This document shows, piece after piece, positions 22,212 to 32,600 of a stretch of DNA of 64,000 bases (position 1 is its first letter; every line of letters starts with the position of its first letter). The DNA comes from Phlebotomus papatasi (taxonomy: Eukaryota > Arthropoda > Insecta > Diptera > Psychodidae): contig NW_026604935.1 in assembly GCF_024763615.1 (NCBI RefSeq), positions 33,263 through 97,262 on the forward strand, read 5' to 3'. The position numbers and the translations under genes were made by a program. A model generated the notes under the pieces. The model ran no database searches. It saw only the letters and a program-made list of their open reading frames with translations, and was not told the origin of the DNA.

Positions 22212-22231
22212 CTAATATCCGGGGATATTAG
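22212..22231. repeat. 20-bp palindrome in the 879-bp element
   Basis: CTAATATCC-GG-GGATATTAG has 9-bp arms. It lies in the right-hand cluster of subterminal repeats (about 22145-22380), which mixes TACTATCC, TACCATCC and TAATATCC versions of the same unit. Confidence 0.9.
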
Positions 22232-22357
22232 AATTTACCATCCGGCTATTAGAATTTACTATCCATGCAATAGATTCTACAATTTTTGACAGTCCAATTT
22301 AATATCGCGTTTGCTGGGTGACTTTTTTACTATCCGGCCATTGGAATTTTGTATGGA

Positions 22358-22378
22358 GGATGGTAAATTTTACCATCC
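22358..22378. repeat. 21-bp palindrome at the right end of the 879-bp element
   Basis: GGATGGTAAA and TTTACCATCC are 10-bp arms separated by a single T. It abuts the right terminal inverted repeat, mirroring the 16-bp inverted repeat at the left end. Confidence 0.9.
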
Positions 22379-22393
22379 ACATTTTTCTCGGTG

Positions 22394-22648
22394 AAAGTTG
22401 GACAATTCCGCGCGCATGTCACGAACTTCACGAGCAGTGTCCAATTCAGCATCACTCACGGAGCCAGACCTCATAAAACTCGTTCTTTTTTTCTTGCAAT
22501 CCTTGCATTTCCATGAGTTCCGTTGTGCCTTTGGCAAGGCCTTGTAGCTATTGAAATCATCCGCAGAGACTCCAGCACATTGTGGGTGGTATAGATTCCC
22601 ACATTCTCCACATTGCACACTTTGATTGTTCTCCCGGGGCACCACCTC
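22394..22648 (-). pseudogene. LINE ORF1, middle fragment (most of the PHD finger)
   Basis: This stretch of 85 codons lies between the two nested elements, with an open frame but no own start. It carries six of the eight zinc ligands of a PHD finger: C13 and C16 (QCGECGN), H21 and C24 (YHPQC), then C48 and C51 (SWKCKDC), with the characteristic tryptophan two residues before C48. The remaining CxxC lies in the N-terminal fragment about 890 bp away. After the finger comes a charged, helical stretch that leads into the coiled coil of the C-terminal fragment. PHD fingers occur in the ORF1 proteins of CR1-related LINEs; their role there is not firmly known. Confidence 0.85.
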
Positions 22649-23536
22649 CCCCATAGCAAAAGAAAGCGGAATAGGAATAACAAGCGAAAAAATCCTCGGA
22701 ATTTTCCACTATTTGCCTTAAAAAATTCCATAGGAATTTTCCATAATAGGTTCCAAGGAAAATTTAATGGATTTATGCTGGATTTTTCATATAGAATACA
22801 TCCATGGAAATGCTTATGGAATTTATGTGGATTTTTCCACCAAAATAAAATGGAGAAAAAATGAAGCTGTCACATGCACCTCGTGATTTTACTTCCGAAT
22901 ATTAAAGAAATAGCAAAGATTACGAGGATTATAATATGTTTTACTAAATCAGCAATAACGAATTAACACTTTAAGCAATAAAAAAATATTTTGTAAAAAA
23001 AAATAATTTTTTCGAAAATATTTATTAATTAACATAAAAACAGTATTATTTTAGGTTGGCGACCTATTTAATGTAATCACTTCATTATTATCTACACGAA
23101 ACGCAGTGTCGCATAATTAATTATATTATAATTGCCACATGAATCACTAGAAATGTTTGCGGAAGGTTTGGAAACAAATTCTAAAAGTTGCCGTAACACC
23201 ATTTTATTTGTTTGACATTTCAGAAAACTAGTGGAAAAATCCATATAAAACACTATGGAAAGATAGTGGAAATTTCCATATGTTTTTTCCAGCTTATCCC
23301 GCGGACGTTTCACGTGTGAGTTTCCATATAAATCTTCCGCGGAATACCGCGGAATTTAACGCTGGAATTCCTGCATGTCGTACTAGTAAATTCCATGGAG
23401 CACTATGATTTCCATGGAATTTCCGGCTTTAAATTCCATAGGAAAACTTAGTGGAATTTTAGCGTCAAATTCCAGCGAATTTAGCCATTTGGACGCAAGT
23501 TTTCCATTGGAATTTTTGCGGAATTTTGCTATGGGG
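22649..23536. mobile_element. Non-autonomous DNA transposon-like element, 888 bp, TIR CCCCATAGCAAAA
   Basis: The left end CCCCATAGCAAAA (22649-22661) and right end TTTTGCTATGGGG (23524-23536) are perfect 13-bp inverted repeats. TC at 22647-22648 and 23537-23538 is a candidate 2-bp target duplication, and removal of the element plus one TC restores the ORF1 frame. The left end could shift by one base because of a C5 run. Both ends (about 22680-22860 and 23215-23530) are crowded with ATTCC/GGAAT palindromic motifs such as TTCCATGGAA, ATTCCATAGGAA and CCGCGGAA. The middle is plain AT-rich sequence. There is no transposase. I do not recognise the superfamily. Confidence 0.8.
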
Positions 23537-23565
23537 TCATTACAAGAAGCACAGGAGGGCAGCAT
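23537..23565 (-). pseudogene. LINE ORF1, N-terminal fragment with start codon
   Basis: This is the 5' end of ORF1: an ATG at 23565-23563, nine codons and two further bases up to the 888-bp element. It contains CASC, the first zinc-ligand pair of the PHD finger completed by the middle fragment. The ATG is chosen because it is the only ATG between the satellite boundary and CASC in this frame; a GTG lies five codons upstream. With both inserts discounted ORF1 would be about 306 aa, usual for this LINE group. Confidence 0.75.
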
Positions 23566-23678
23566 CTTTTGGGCACTCACAAAAAATCTTTTTCCAAAAG
23601 TTCAATTGCGGCACAAAGCTGTATCACAAGAGATAACGACAATACATCCGAACTATACGACAGTATCAGCCAGACTGG
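23566..23678 (-). other. LINE 5' leader
   Basis: These 113 bp lie between the satellite and the ORF1 start. The element begins CCAGTCTGGCTG on the coding strand. No promoter element is obvious. Because the leader is short and no sequence is shared with the satellite, the element may be complete at its 5' end, but slight 5' truncation cannot be excluded without other copies. Confidence 0.6.
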
Positions 23679-26600
23679 TTTAGGAGATATTCGCCTTTAA
23701 AGATTTGAATACAAAATATGCCTAAAAAAATTTTTTTTTATGCCAACTTTGGGGGGTCTATCTCTTCTAGTTTAGGAGATATTCGCCTTTAAAGATTTGC
23801 ATACAAAATATGCCTAAAAAAAATTTTTTTTGATGCCAACTTTGGGGGGTCTATCTCTTCTAGTTTAGGAGATATTCGCCTTTAAAGATTTGCATACAAA
23901 ATATGCCTAAAAAAAATTTTTTTTATGCCAACTTTGGGGGGTCTATCTCTTCTAGTTTAGGAGATATTCGCCTTTAAAGATTTGCATACAAAATATGCCT
24001 AAAAAAATTTTTTTTGATGCCAACTTTGGGGGGTCTATCTCTTCTAGTTTAGGAGATATTCGCCTTTAAAGATTTGCATACAAAATATGCCTAAAAAAAT
24101 GCTTTTTTATGCCAACTTTGGGGGGTCTATCTCTTCTAGTTTAGGAGATATTCGCCTTTAAAGATTTGCATACAAAATATGCCTAAAAAAATTTTTTTTG
24201 ATGCCAACTTTGGGAGGTCTATCTCTTCTAGTTTAGGAGATATTCGCCTCTAAAGATTTGCATACAAAATATGCCTAAAAAAAATTTTTTTTATGCCAAC
24301 TTTGGGGGGTCTATCTCTTCTAGTTTAGGAGATATTCGCCTTTAAAGATTTGCATACAAAATATGCCTAAAAAAATTATTTTTATGCCAACTTTGGGGGG
24401 TCTATCTCTTCTAGTTTAGGAGATATTCGCCTTTAAAGATTTGCATACAAAATATGCCTAAAAAAATTTTTTTTGATGCCAACTTTGGGGGGTCTATCTC
24501 TTCTAGTTTAGGAGATATTCGCCTTTAAAGATTTGCATACAAAATATGCCTAAAAAAATTTTTTTTTGATGCCAACTTTGGGGGGTCTATCTCTTCTAGT
24601 TTAGGAGATATTCGCCTTTAAAGATTTGAATACAAAATATGCCTAAAAAAATTTTTTTTTATGCCAACTTTGGGGGGTCTATCTCTTCTAGTTTAGGAGA
24701 TATTCGCCTTTAAAGATTTGCATACAAAATATGCCTAAAAAAAATTTTTTTTTATGCCAACTTTGGGGGGTCTATCTCTTCTAGTTTAGGAGATATTCGC
24801 CTTTAAAGATTTGCATACAAAATATGCCTAAAAAAATTTTTTTTGATGCCAACTTTGGGGGGTCTATCTCTTCTAGTTTAGGAGATATTCGCCTTTAAAG
24901 ATTTGCATACAAAATATGCCTAAAAAAATGCTTTTTTATGCCAACTTTGGGGGGTCTATCTCTTCTAGTTTAGGAGATATTCGCCTTTAAAGATTTGAAT
25001 ACAAAATATGCCTATAAAAATATGCCTTTTTTTTTATGCCAACTTTGGGGGGTCTATCTCTTCTAGTTTAGGAGATATTCGCCTTTAAAGATTTGCATAC
25101 AAAATATGCCTAAAAAAAATTTTTTTTTATGCCAACTTTGGGGGGTCTATCTCTTCTAGTTTAGGAGATATTCGCCTTTAAAGATTTGCATACAAAATAT
25201 GCCTAAAAAAATTTTTTTTGATGCCAACTTTGGGGGGTCTATCTCTTCTAGTTTAGGAGATATTCGCCTTTAAAGATTTGCATACAAAATATGCCTAAAA
25301 AAATGCTTTTTTATGCCAACTTTGGGGGGTCTATCTCTTCTAGTTTAGGAGATATTCGCCTTTAAAGATTTGCATACAAAATATGCCTAAAAAAATTTTT
25401 TTTGATGCCAACTTTGGGGGGTCTATCTCTTCTAGTTTAGGAGATATTCGCCTTTAAAGATTTGAATACAAAATATGCCTAAAAAAATTTTTTTTTATGC
25501 CAACTTTGGGGGGTCTATCTCTTCTAGTTTAGGAGATATTCGCCTTTAAAGATTTGCATACAAAATATGCCTAAAAAAATTTTTTTGATGCCAACTTTGG
25601 GGGGTCTATCTCTTCTAGTTTAGGAGATATTCGCCTTTAAAGATTTGCATACAAAATATGCCTAAAAAAATTATTTTTATGCCAACTTTGGGGGGTCTAT
25701 CTCTTCTAGTTTAGGAGATATTCGCCTTTAAAGATTTGCATACAAAATATGCCTAAAAAAATTTTTTTTGATGCCAACTTTGGGGGGTCTATCTCTTCTA
25801 GTTTAGGAGATATTCGCCTTTAAAGATTTGCATACAAAATATGCCTAAAAAAAATTTTTTTTGATGCCAACTTTGGGGGGTCTATCTCTTCTAGTTTAGG
25901 AGATATTCGCCTTTAAAGATTTGCATACAAAATATGCCTAAAAAATTTTTTTTGATGCCAACTTTGGGGGGTCTATCTCTTCTAGTTTAGGAGATATTCG
26001 CCTTTAAAGATTTGCATACAAAATATGCCTAAAAAAATTTTTTTTTGATGCCAACTTTGGGGGGTCTATCTCTTCTAGTTTAGGAGATATTCGCCTTTAA
26101 AGATTTGAATACAAAATATGCCTAAAAAAATTTTTTTTTATGCCAACTTTGGGGGGTCTATCTCTTCTAGTTTAGGAGATATTCGCCTTTAAAGATTTGC
26201 ATACAAAATATGCCTAAAAAAAATTTTTTTTTATGCCAACTTTGGGGGGTCTATCTCTTCTAGTTTAGGAGATATTCGCCTTTAAAGATTTGCATACAAA
26301 ATATGCCTAAAAAAATTTTTTTTGATGCCAACTTTGGGGGGTCTATCTCTTCTAGTTTAGGAGATATTCGCCTTTAAAGATTTGCATACAAAATATGCCT
26401 AAAAAAATGCTTTTTTATGCCAACTTTGGGGGGTCTATCTCTTCTAGTTTAGGAGATATTCGCCTTTAAAGATTTGAATACAAAATATGCCTAAAAAAAT
26501 TTTTTTTTATGCCAACTTTGGGGGGTCTATCTCTTCTAGTTTAGGAGATATTCGCCTTTAAAGATTTGCATACAAAATATGCCTAAAAAAAATTTTTTTT

Positions 26601-29600
26601 TATGCCAACTTTGGGGGGTCTATCTCTTCTAGTTTAGGAGATATTCGCCTTTAAAGATTTGCATACAAAATATGCCTAAAAAAATTTTTTTTGATGCCAA
26701 CTTTGGGGGGTCTATCTCTTCTAGTTTAGGAGATATTCGCCTTTAAAGATTTGCATACAAAATATGCCTAAAAAAATGCTTTTTTATGCCAACTTTGGGG
26801 GGTCTATCTCTTCTAGTTTAGGAGATATTCGCCTTTAAAGATTTGCATACAAAATATGCCTAAAAAAATTTTTTTTGATGCCAACTTTGGGGGGTCTATC
26901 TCTTCTAGTTTAGGAGATATTCGCCTTTAAAGATTTGAATACAAAATATGCCTAAAAAAATTTTTTTTTATGCCAACTTTGGGGGGTCTATCTCTTCTAG
27001 TTTAGGAGATATTCGCCTTTAAAGATTTGCATACAAAATATGCCTAAAAAAATTTTTTTGATGCCAACTTTGGGGGGTCTATCTCTTCTAGTTTAGGAGA
27101 TATTCGCCTTTAAAGATTTTAAATGATTTTTTTTGCACTTTGGGGGGTCTATCTCTTCTAGTTTAGGAGATATTCGCCTATAAAAATATTATTTTTATGC
27201 CAACTTTGGGGGGTCTATCTCTTCTAGTTTAGGAGATATTCGCCTTTAAAGATTTGCATACAAAATATGCCTAAAAAAATTTTTTTTGATGCCAACTTTG
27301 GGGGGTCTATCTCTTCTAGTTTAGGAGATATTCGCCTTTAAAGATTTGCATACAAAATATGCCTAAAAAAAATTTTTTTTGATGCCAACTTTGGGGGGTC
27401 TATCTCTTCTAGTTTAGGAGATATTCGCCTTTAAAGATTTGCATACAAAATATGCCTAAAAAATTTTTTTTGATGCCAACTTTGGGGGGTCTATCTCTTC
27501 TAGTTTAGGAGATATTCGCCTTTAAAGATTTGCATACAAAATATGCCTAAAAAAAATTTTTTTTTGATGCCAACTTTGGGGGGTCTATCTCTTCTAGTTT
27601 AGGAGATATTCGCCTTTAAAGATTTGCATACAAAATATGCCTAAAAAAAATTTTTTTTTGATGCCAACTTTGGGGGGTCTATCTCTTCTAGTTTAGGAGA
27701 TATTCGCCTTTAAAGATTTGCATACAAAATATGCCTAAAAAATTTTTTTTGATGCCAACTTTGGGGGGTCTATCTCTTCTAGTTTAGGAGATATTCGCCT
27801 TTAAAGATTTGCATACAAAATATGCCTAAAAAAAATTTTTTTTTGATGCCAACTTTGGGGGGTCTATCTCTTCTAGTTTAGGAGATATTCGCCTTTAAAG
27901 ATTTGCATACAAAATATGCCTAAAAAATTTTTTTTTGATGCCAACTTTGGGGGGTCTATCTCTTCTAGTTTAGGAGATATTCGCGTTTAAAGATTTGCAT
28001 ACAAAATATGCCTAAAAAAATTTTTTTTTGATGCCAACTTGATGGGGGTCTATCTCTTCTAGTTTAGGAGATATTCGCCTTTAAAGATTTGCATACAAAA
28101 TATGCCTAAAAAAATTTTTTTTGATGCCAACTTTGGGGGGTCTATCTCTTCTAGTTTAGGAGATATTCGCCTTTAAAGATTTGCATACAAAATATGCCTA
28201 AAAAATCTTTTTTTTTGATGCCAACTTTGGGGGGTCTATCTCTTCTAGTTTAGGAGATATTCGCCTTTAAAGATTTGCATACAAAATATGCCTAAAAAAA
28301 ATTTTTTTGATGCCAACTTTGGGGGGTCTATCTCTTCTAGTTTAGGAGATATTCGCCTTTAAAGATTTGCATACAAAATATGCCTAAAAAAATTTTTTTT
28401 GATGCCAACTTTGGGGGGTCTATCTCTTCTAGTTTAGGAGATATTCGCGTTTAAAGATTTGCATACAAAATATGCCTAAAAAAATTTTTTTTTGATGCCA
28501 ACTTTGGGGGGTCTATCTCTTCTAGTTTAGGAGATATACGCCTTTAAAGATTTGCATACAAAATATGCCTAAAAAATTTTTTTTTGATTCCAACTTTGGG
28601 GGCTCTATCTCTTCTAGTTTAGGAGATATTCGCCTTTAAAGATTTGCATACAAAATATGCCTAAAAAAAATTTTTTTTTATGCCAACTTTGGGGGGTCTA
28701 TCTCTTCTAGTTTAGGAGATATTCGCCTTTAAAGATTTGCATACAAAATATGCCTAAAAAAATTTTTTTTGATGCCAACTTTGGGGGGTCTATCTCTTCT
28801 AGTTTAGGAGATATTCGCCTTTAAAGATTTGCATACAAAATATGCCTAAAAAAATGCTTTTTTATGCCAACTTTGGGGGGTCTATCTCTTCTAGTTTAGG
28901 AGATATTCGCCTTTAAAGATTTGCATACAAAATATGCCTAAAAAAATTTTTTTTGATGCCAACTTTGGGGGGTCTATCTCTTCTAGTTTAGGAGATATTC
29001 GCCTTTAAAGATTTGCATACAAAATATGCCTATGCCAACTTTGGGGGGTCTATCTCTTCTAGTTTAGGAGATATTCGCCTTTAAAGCCTAAAAAAAAATG
29101 CTTTTTTATGCCAACTTTGGGGGGTCTATCTCTTCTAGTTTAGGAGATATTCGCCTTTAAAGATTTGCATACAAAATATGCCTAAAAAAATTTTTTTTGA
29201 TGCCAACTTTGGGGGGTCTATCTCTTCTAGTTTAGGAGGTATTCGCCTTTAAAGATTTGAATACAAAATATGCCTAAAAAAAATTTTTTTTATGCCAACT
29301 TTGGGGGGTCTATCTCTTCTAGTTTAGGAGATATTCGCCTTTAAAGATTTGCATACAAAATATGCCTAAAAAAATTTTTTTGATGCCAACTTTGGGGGGT
29401 CTATCTCTTCTAGTTTAGGAGATATTCGCCTTTAAAGATTTGCATACAAAATATGCCTAAAAAAATTATTTTTATGCCAACTTTGGGGGGTCTATCTCTT
29501 CTAGTTTAGGAGATATTCGCCTTTAAAGATTTGCATACAAAATATGCCTAAAAAAATTTTTTTTGATGCCAACTTTGGGGGGTCTATCTCTTCTAGTTTA

Positions 29601-32600
29601 GGAGATATTCGCCTTTAAAGATTTGCATACAAAATATGCCTAAAAAAAATTTTTTTTGATGCCAACTTTGGGGGGTCTATCTCTTCTAGTTTAGGAGATA
29701 TTCGCCTTTAAAGATTTGCATACAAAATATGCCTAAAAAATTTTTTTTGATGCCAACTTTGGGGGGTCTATCTCTTCTAGTTTAGGAGATATTCGCCTTT
29801 AAAGATTTGCATACAAAATATGCCTAAAAAAATTTTTTTTGATGCCAACTTTGGGGGGTCTATCTCTTCTAGTTTAGGAGATATTCGCCTTTAAAGATTT
29901 GCATACAAAATATGCCTAAAAAAATGCTTTTTTATGCCAACTTTGGGGGGTCTATCTCTTCTAGTTTAGGAGATATTCGCCTTTAAAGATTTGCATACAA
30001 AATATGCCTAAAAAAAATTTTTTTTTGATGCCAACTTTGGGGGGTCTATCTCTTCTAGTTTAGGAGATATTCGCCTTTAAAGATTTGCATACAAAATATG
30101 CCTAAAAAAAATATGCCTAAAAAATTTTTTTTGATGCCAACTTTGGGGGGTCTATCTCTTCTAGTTTAGGAGATATTCGCCTTTAAAGATTTGCATACAA
30201 AATATGCCTAAAAAAATTTTTTTGATGCCAACTTTGGGGGGTCTATCTCTTCTAGTTTAGGAGATATTCGCCTTTAAAGATTTGCATACAAAATATGCCT
30301 AAAAAATTTTTTTTGATGCCAACTTTGGGGGGTCTATCTCTTCTAGTTTAGGAGATATTCGCCTTTAAAGATTTGAATACAAAATATGCCTAAAAAAAAT
30401 TTTTTTTATGCCAACTTTGGGGGGTCTATCTCTTCTAGTTTAGGAGATATTCGCCTTTAAAGATTTGCATACAAAATATGCCTAAAAAAAATTTTTTTTG
30501 ATGCCAACTTTGGGGGGTCTATCTCTTCTAGTTTAGGAGATATTCGCCTTTAAAGATTTGCATACAAAATATGCCTAAAAATTTTTTTTTGATGCCAACT
30601 TTGGGGGGTCTATCTCTTCTAGTTTAGGAGATATTCGCCTTTAAAGATTTGCATACAAAATATGCCTAAAAAAATTTTTTTTGATGCCAACTTTGGGGGG
30701 TCTATCTCTTCTAGTTTAGGAGATATTCGCCTTTAAAGATTTGAATACAAAATATGCCTAAAAAAAATTTTTTTTATGCCAACTTTGGGGGGTCTATCTC
30801 TTCTAGTTTAGGAGATATTCGCCTTTAAAGATTTGCATACAAAATATGCCTAAAAAAAATTTTTTTTTGATGCCAACTTTGGGGGGTCTATCTCTTCTAG
30901 TTTAGGAGATATTCGCCTTTAAAGATTTGCATACAAAATATGCCTAAAAAATTTTTTTTGATGCCAACTTTGGGGGGGTCTATCTCTTCTAGTTTAGGAG
31001 ATATTCGCCTTTAAAGATTTGCATACAAAATATGCCTAAAAAAATTTTTTTGATGCCAACTTTGGGGGGTCTATCTCTTCTAGTTTAGGAGATATTCGCC
31101 TTTAAAGATTTGCATACAAAATATGCCTAAAAAAATTTTTTTTGATGCCAACTTTGGGGGGTCTATCTCTTCTAGTTTAGGAGATATTCGCCTTTAAAGA
31201 TTTGCATACAAAATATGCCTAAAAAAATTTTTTTTTGATGCCAACTTTGGGGGTCTATCTCTTCTAGTTTAGGAGATATTCGCGTTTAAAGATTTGCATA
31301 CAAAATATGCCTAAAAAAATTTTTTTTTGATGCCAACTTTGGGGGGTCTATCTCTTCTAGTTTAGGAGATATTCGCCTTTAAAGATTTGCATACAAAATA
31401 TGCCTAGAAAAAGTTTTTTTTTGATGCCAACTTTGGGGGGTCTATCTCTTCTAGTTTAGGAGATATTCGCCTTTAAAGATTTGCATACAAAATATGCCTA
31501 AAAAAAAGTTTTTTTTTGATGCCAACTTTGGGGGGTCTATCTCTTCTAGTTTAGGAGATATTCGCCTTTAAAGATTTGCATACAAAATATGCCTAAAAAA
31601 ATTTTTTTTTGATGCCAACTTTGGGGGGTCTATCTCTTCTAGTTTAGGAGATATTCGCGTTTAAAGATTTGCATACAAAATATGCCTAAAAAAATTTTTT
31701 TTGATGCCAACTTTGGGGGGTCTATCTCTTCTAGTTTAGGAGATATTCGCCTTTAAAGATTTGCAATACAAAATATGCCTATGCCTAAAAAAATTTTTTT
31801 TGATGCCAACTTTGGGGGGTCTATCTCTTCTAGTTTAGGAGATATTCGCCTTTAAAGATTTGCATACAAAATATGCCTAAAAAAATATGCCTTTTTTTTG
31901 ATGCCAACTTTGGGGGGTCTATCTCTTCTAGTTTAGGAGATATTCGCCTTTAAAGATTTGCATACAAAATATGCCTAAAAAAATTTTTTTTGATGCCAAC
32001 TTTGGGGGGTCTATCTCTTCTAGTTTAGGAGATATTCGCCTTTAAAGATTTGCATACAAAATATGCCTAAAAAAAATTTTTTTTGATGCCAACTTTGGGG
32101 GGTCTATCTCTTCTAGTTTAGGAGATATTCGCCTTTAAAGATTTGCATACAAAATATGCCTAAAAAAAATTTTTTTTTATGCCAACTTTGGGGGGTCTAT
32201 CTCTTCTAGTTTAGGAGATATTCGCCTTTAAAGATTTGCATACAAAATATGCCTAAAAAAATTTTTTTTGATGCCAACTTTGGGGGGTCTATCTCTTCTA
32301 GTTTAGGAGATATTCGCCTTTAAAGATTTGCATACAAAATATGCCTAAAAAAATTTTTTTATGCCAACTTTGGGGGGTCTATCTCTTCTAGTTTAGGAGA
32401 TATTCGCCTTTAAAGATTTGCATACAAAATATGCCTAAAAAAATTTTTTTTGATGCCAACTTTGGGGGGTCTATCTCTTCTAGTTTAGGAGATATTCGCC
32501 TTTAAAGATTTGAATACAAAATATGCCTAAAAAAAATTTTTTTTATGCCAACTTTGGGGGGTCTATCTCTTCTAGTTTAGGAGATATTCGCCTTTAAAGA

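Larger units (their letters stand above)
21515..22393. mobile_element. Non-autonomous DNA transposon-like element, 879 bp, TIR CACCGAGAAAAAT
   Basis: The left end CACCGAGAAAAAT (21515-21527) and the right end ATTTTTCTCGGTG (22381-22393) are perfect 13-bp inverted repeats. They extend to 23 bp with one mismatch (21515-21537 and 22371-22393). The flanks carry AA at 21513-21514 and 22394-22395, a candidate 2-bp target duplication. Removing the element and one AA restores the ORF1 frame, which supports these boundaries. The interior is packed with copies, in both orientations, of a unit like GGATAGTAAATTTTACTATC, dense near both ends. It encodes no transposase. A CAC terminus, 2-bp duplication and subterminal repeats recall the EnSpm/CACTA superfamily, but this assignment is tentative. 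Confidence 0.8.
16406..23678 (-). mobile_element. LINE (non-LTR retrotransposon, CR1/Jockey-like), with two nested DNA elements
   Basis: A 7,273-bp insertion interrupts one satellite monomer between TCTAG (ending 16405) and TTTAGG (starting 23679). On the minus strand it has a 5' leader, an ORF1 with PHD finger, coiled coil and FP-like domain, a spacer, an ORF2 with endonuclease and reverse transcriptase, a 3' region and a TCTA-repeat tail preceded by AATAAA. No LTRs are present and there is no RNase H domain, as expected of the CR1/Jockey groups. Without the two nested inserts (888 and 879 bp) and their 2-bp duplications the element is about 5.5 kb. The target is rejoined with no base lost; at most one G (16405 or 23678) could be duplicated. 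ORF1 is broken by the nested inserts, so this copy could move only with ORF1 protein supplied by another copy. The clade is inferred from domain content and needs an RT phylogeny. Confidence 0.92.

Noticed and set aside
16406..23678. LTR retrotransposon or endogenous retrovirus
   Set aside because: There are no long terminal repeats, protease, integrase or RNase H, and the reverse transcriptase is of the non-LTR type with an AP-like endonuclease.
22471..23683. Open frames of 65-92 codons in and around the 888-bp element
   Set aside because: They lie across transposon repeats and element boundaries. Only the ORF1 pieces in the minus-strand LINE frame are supported.
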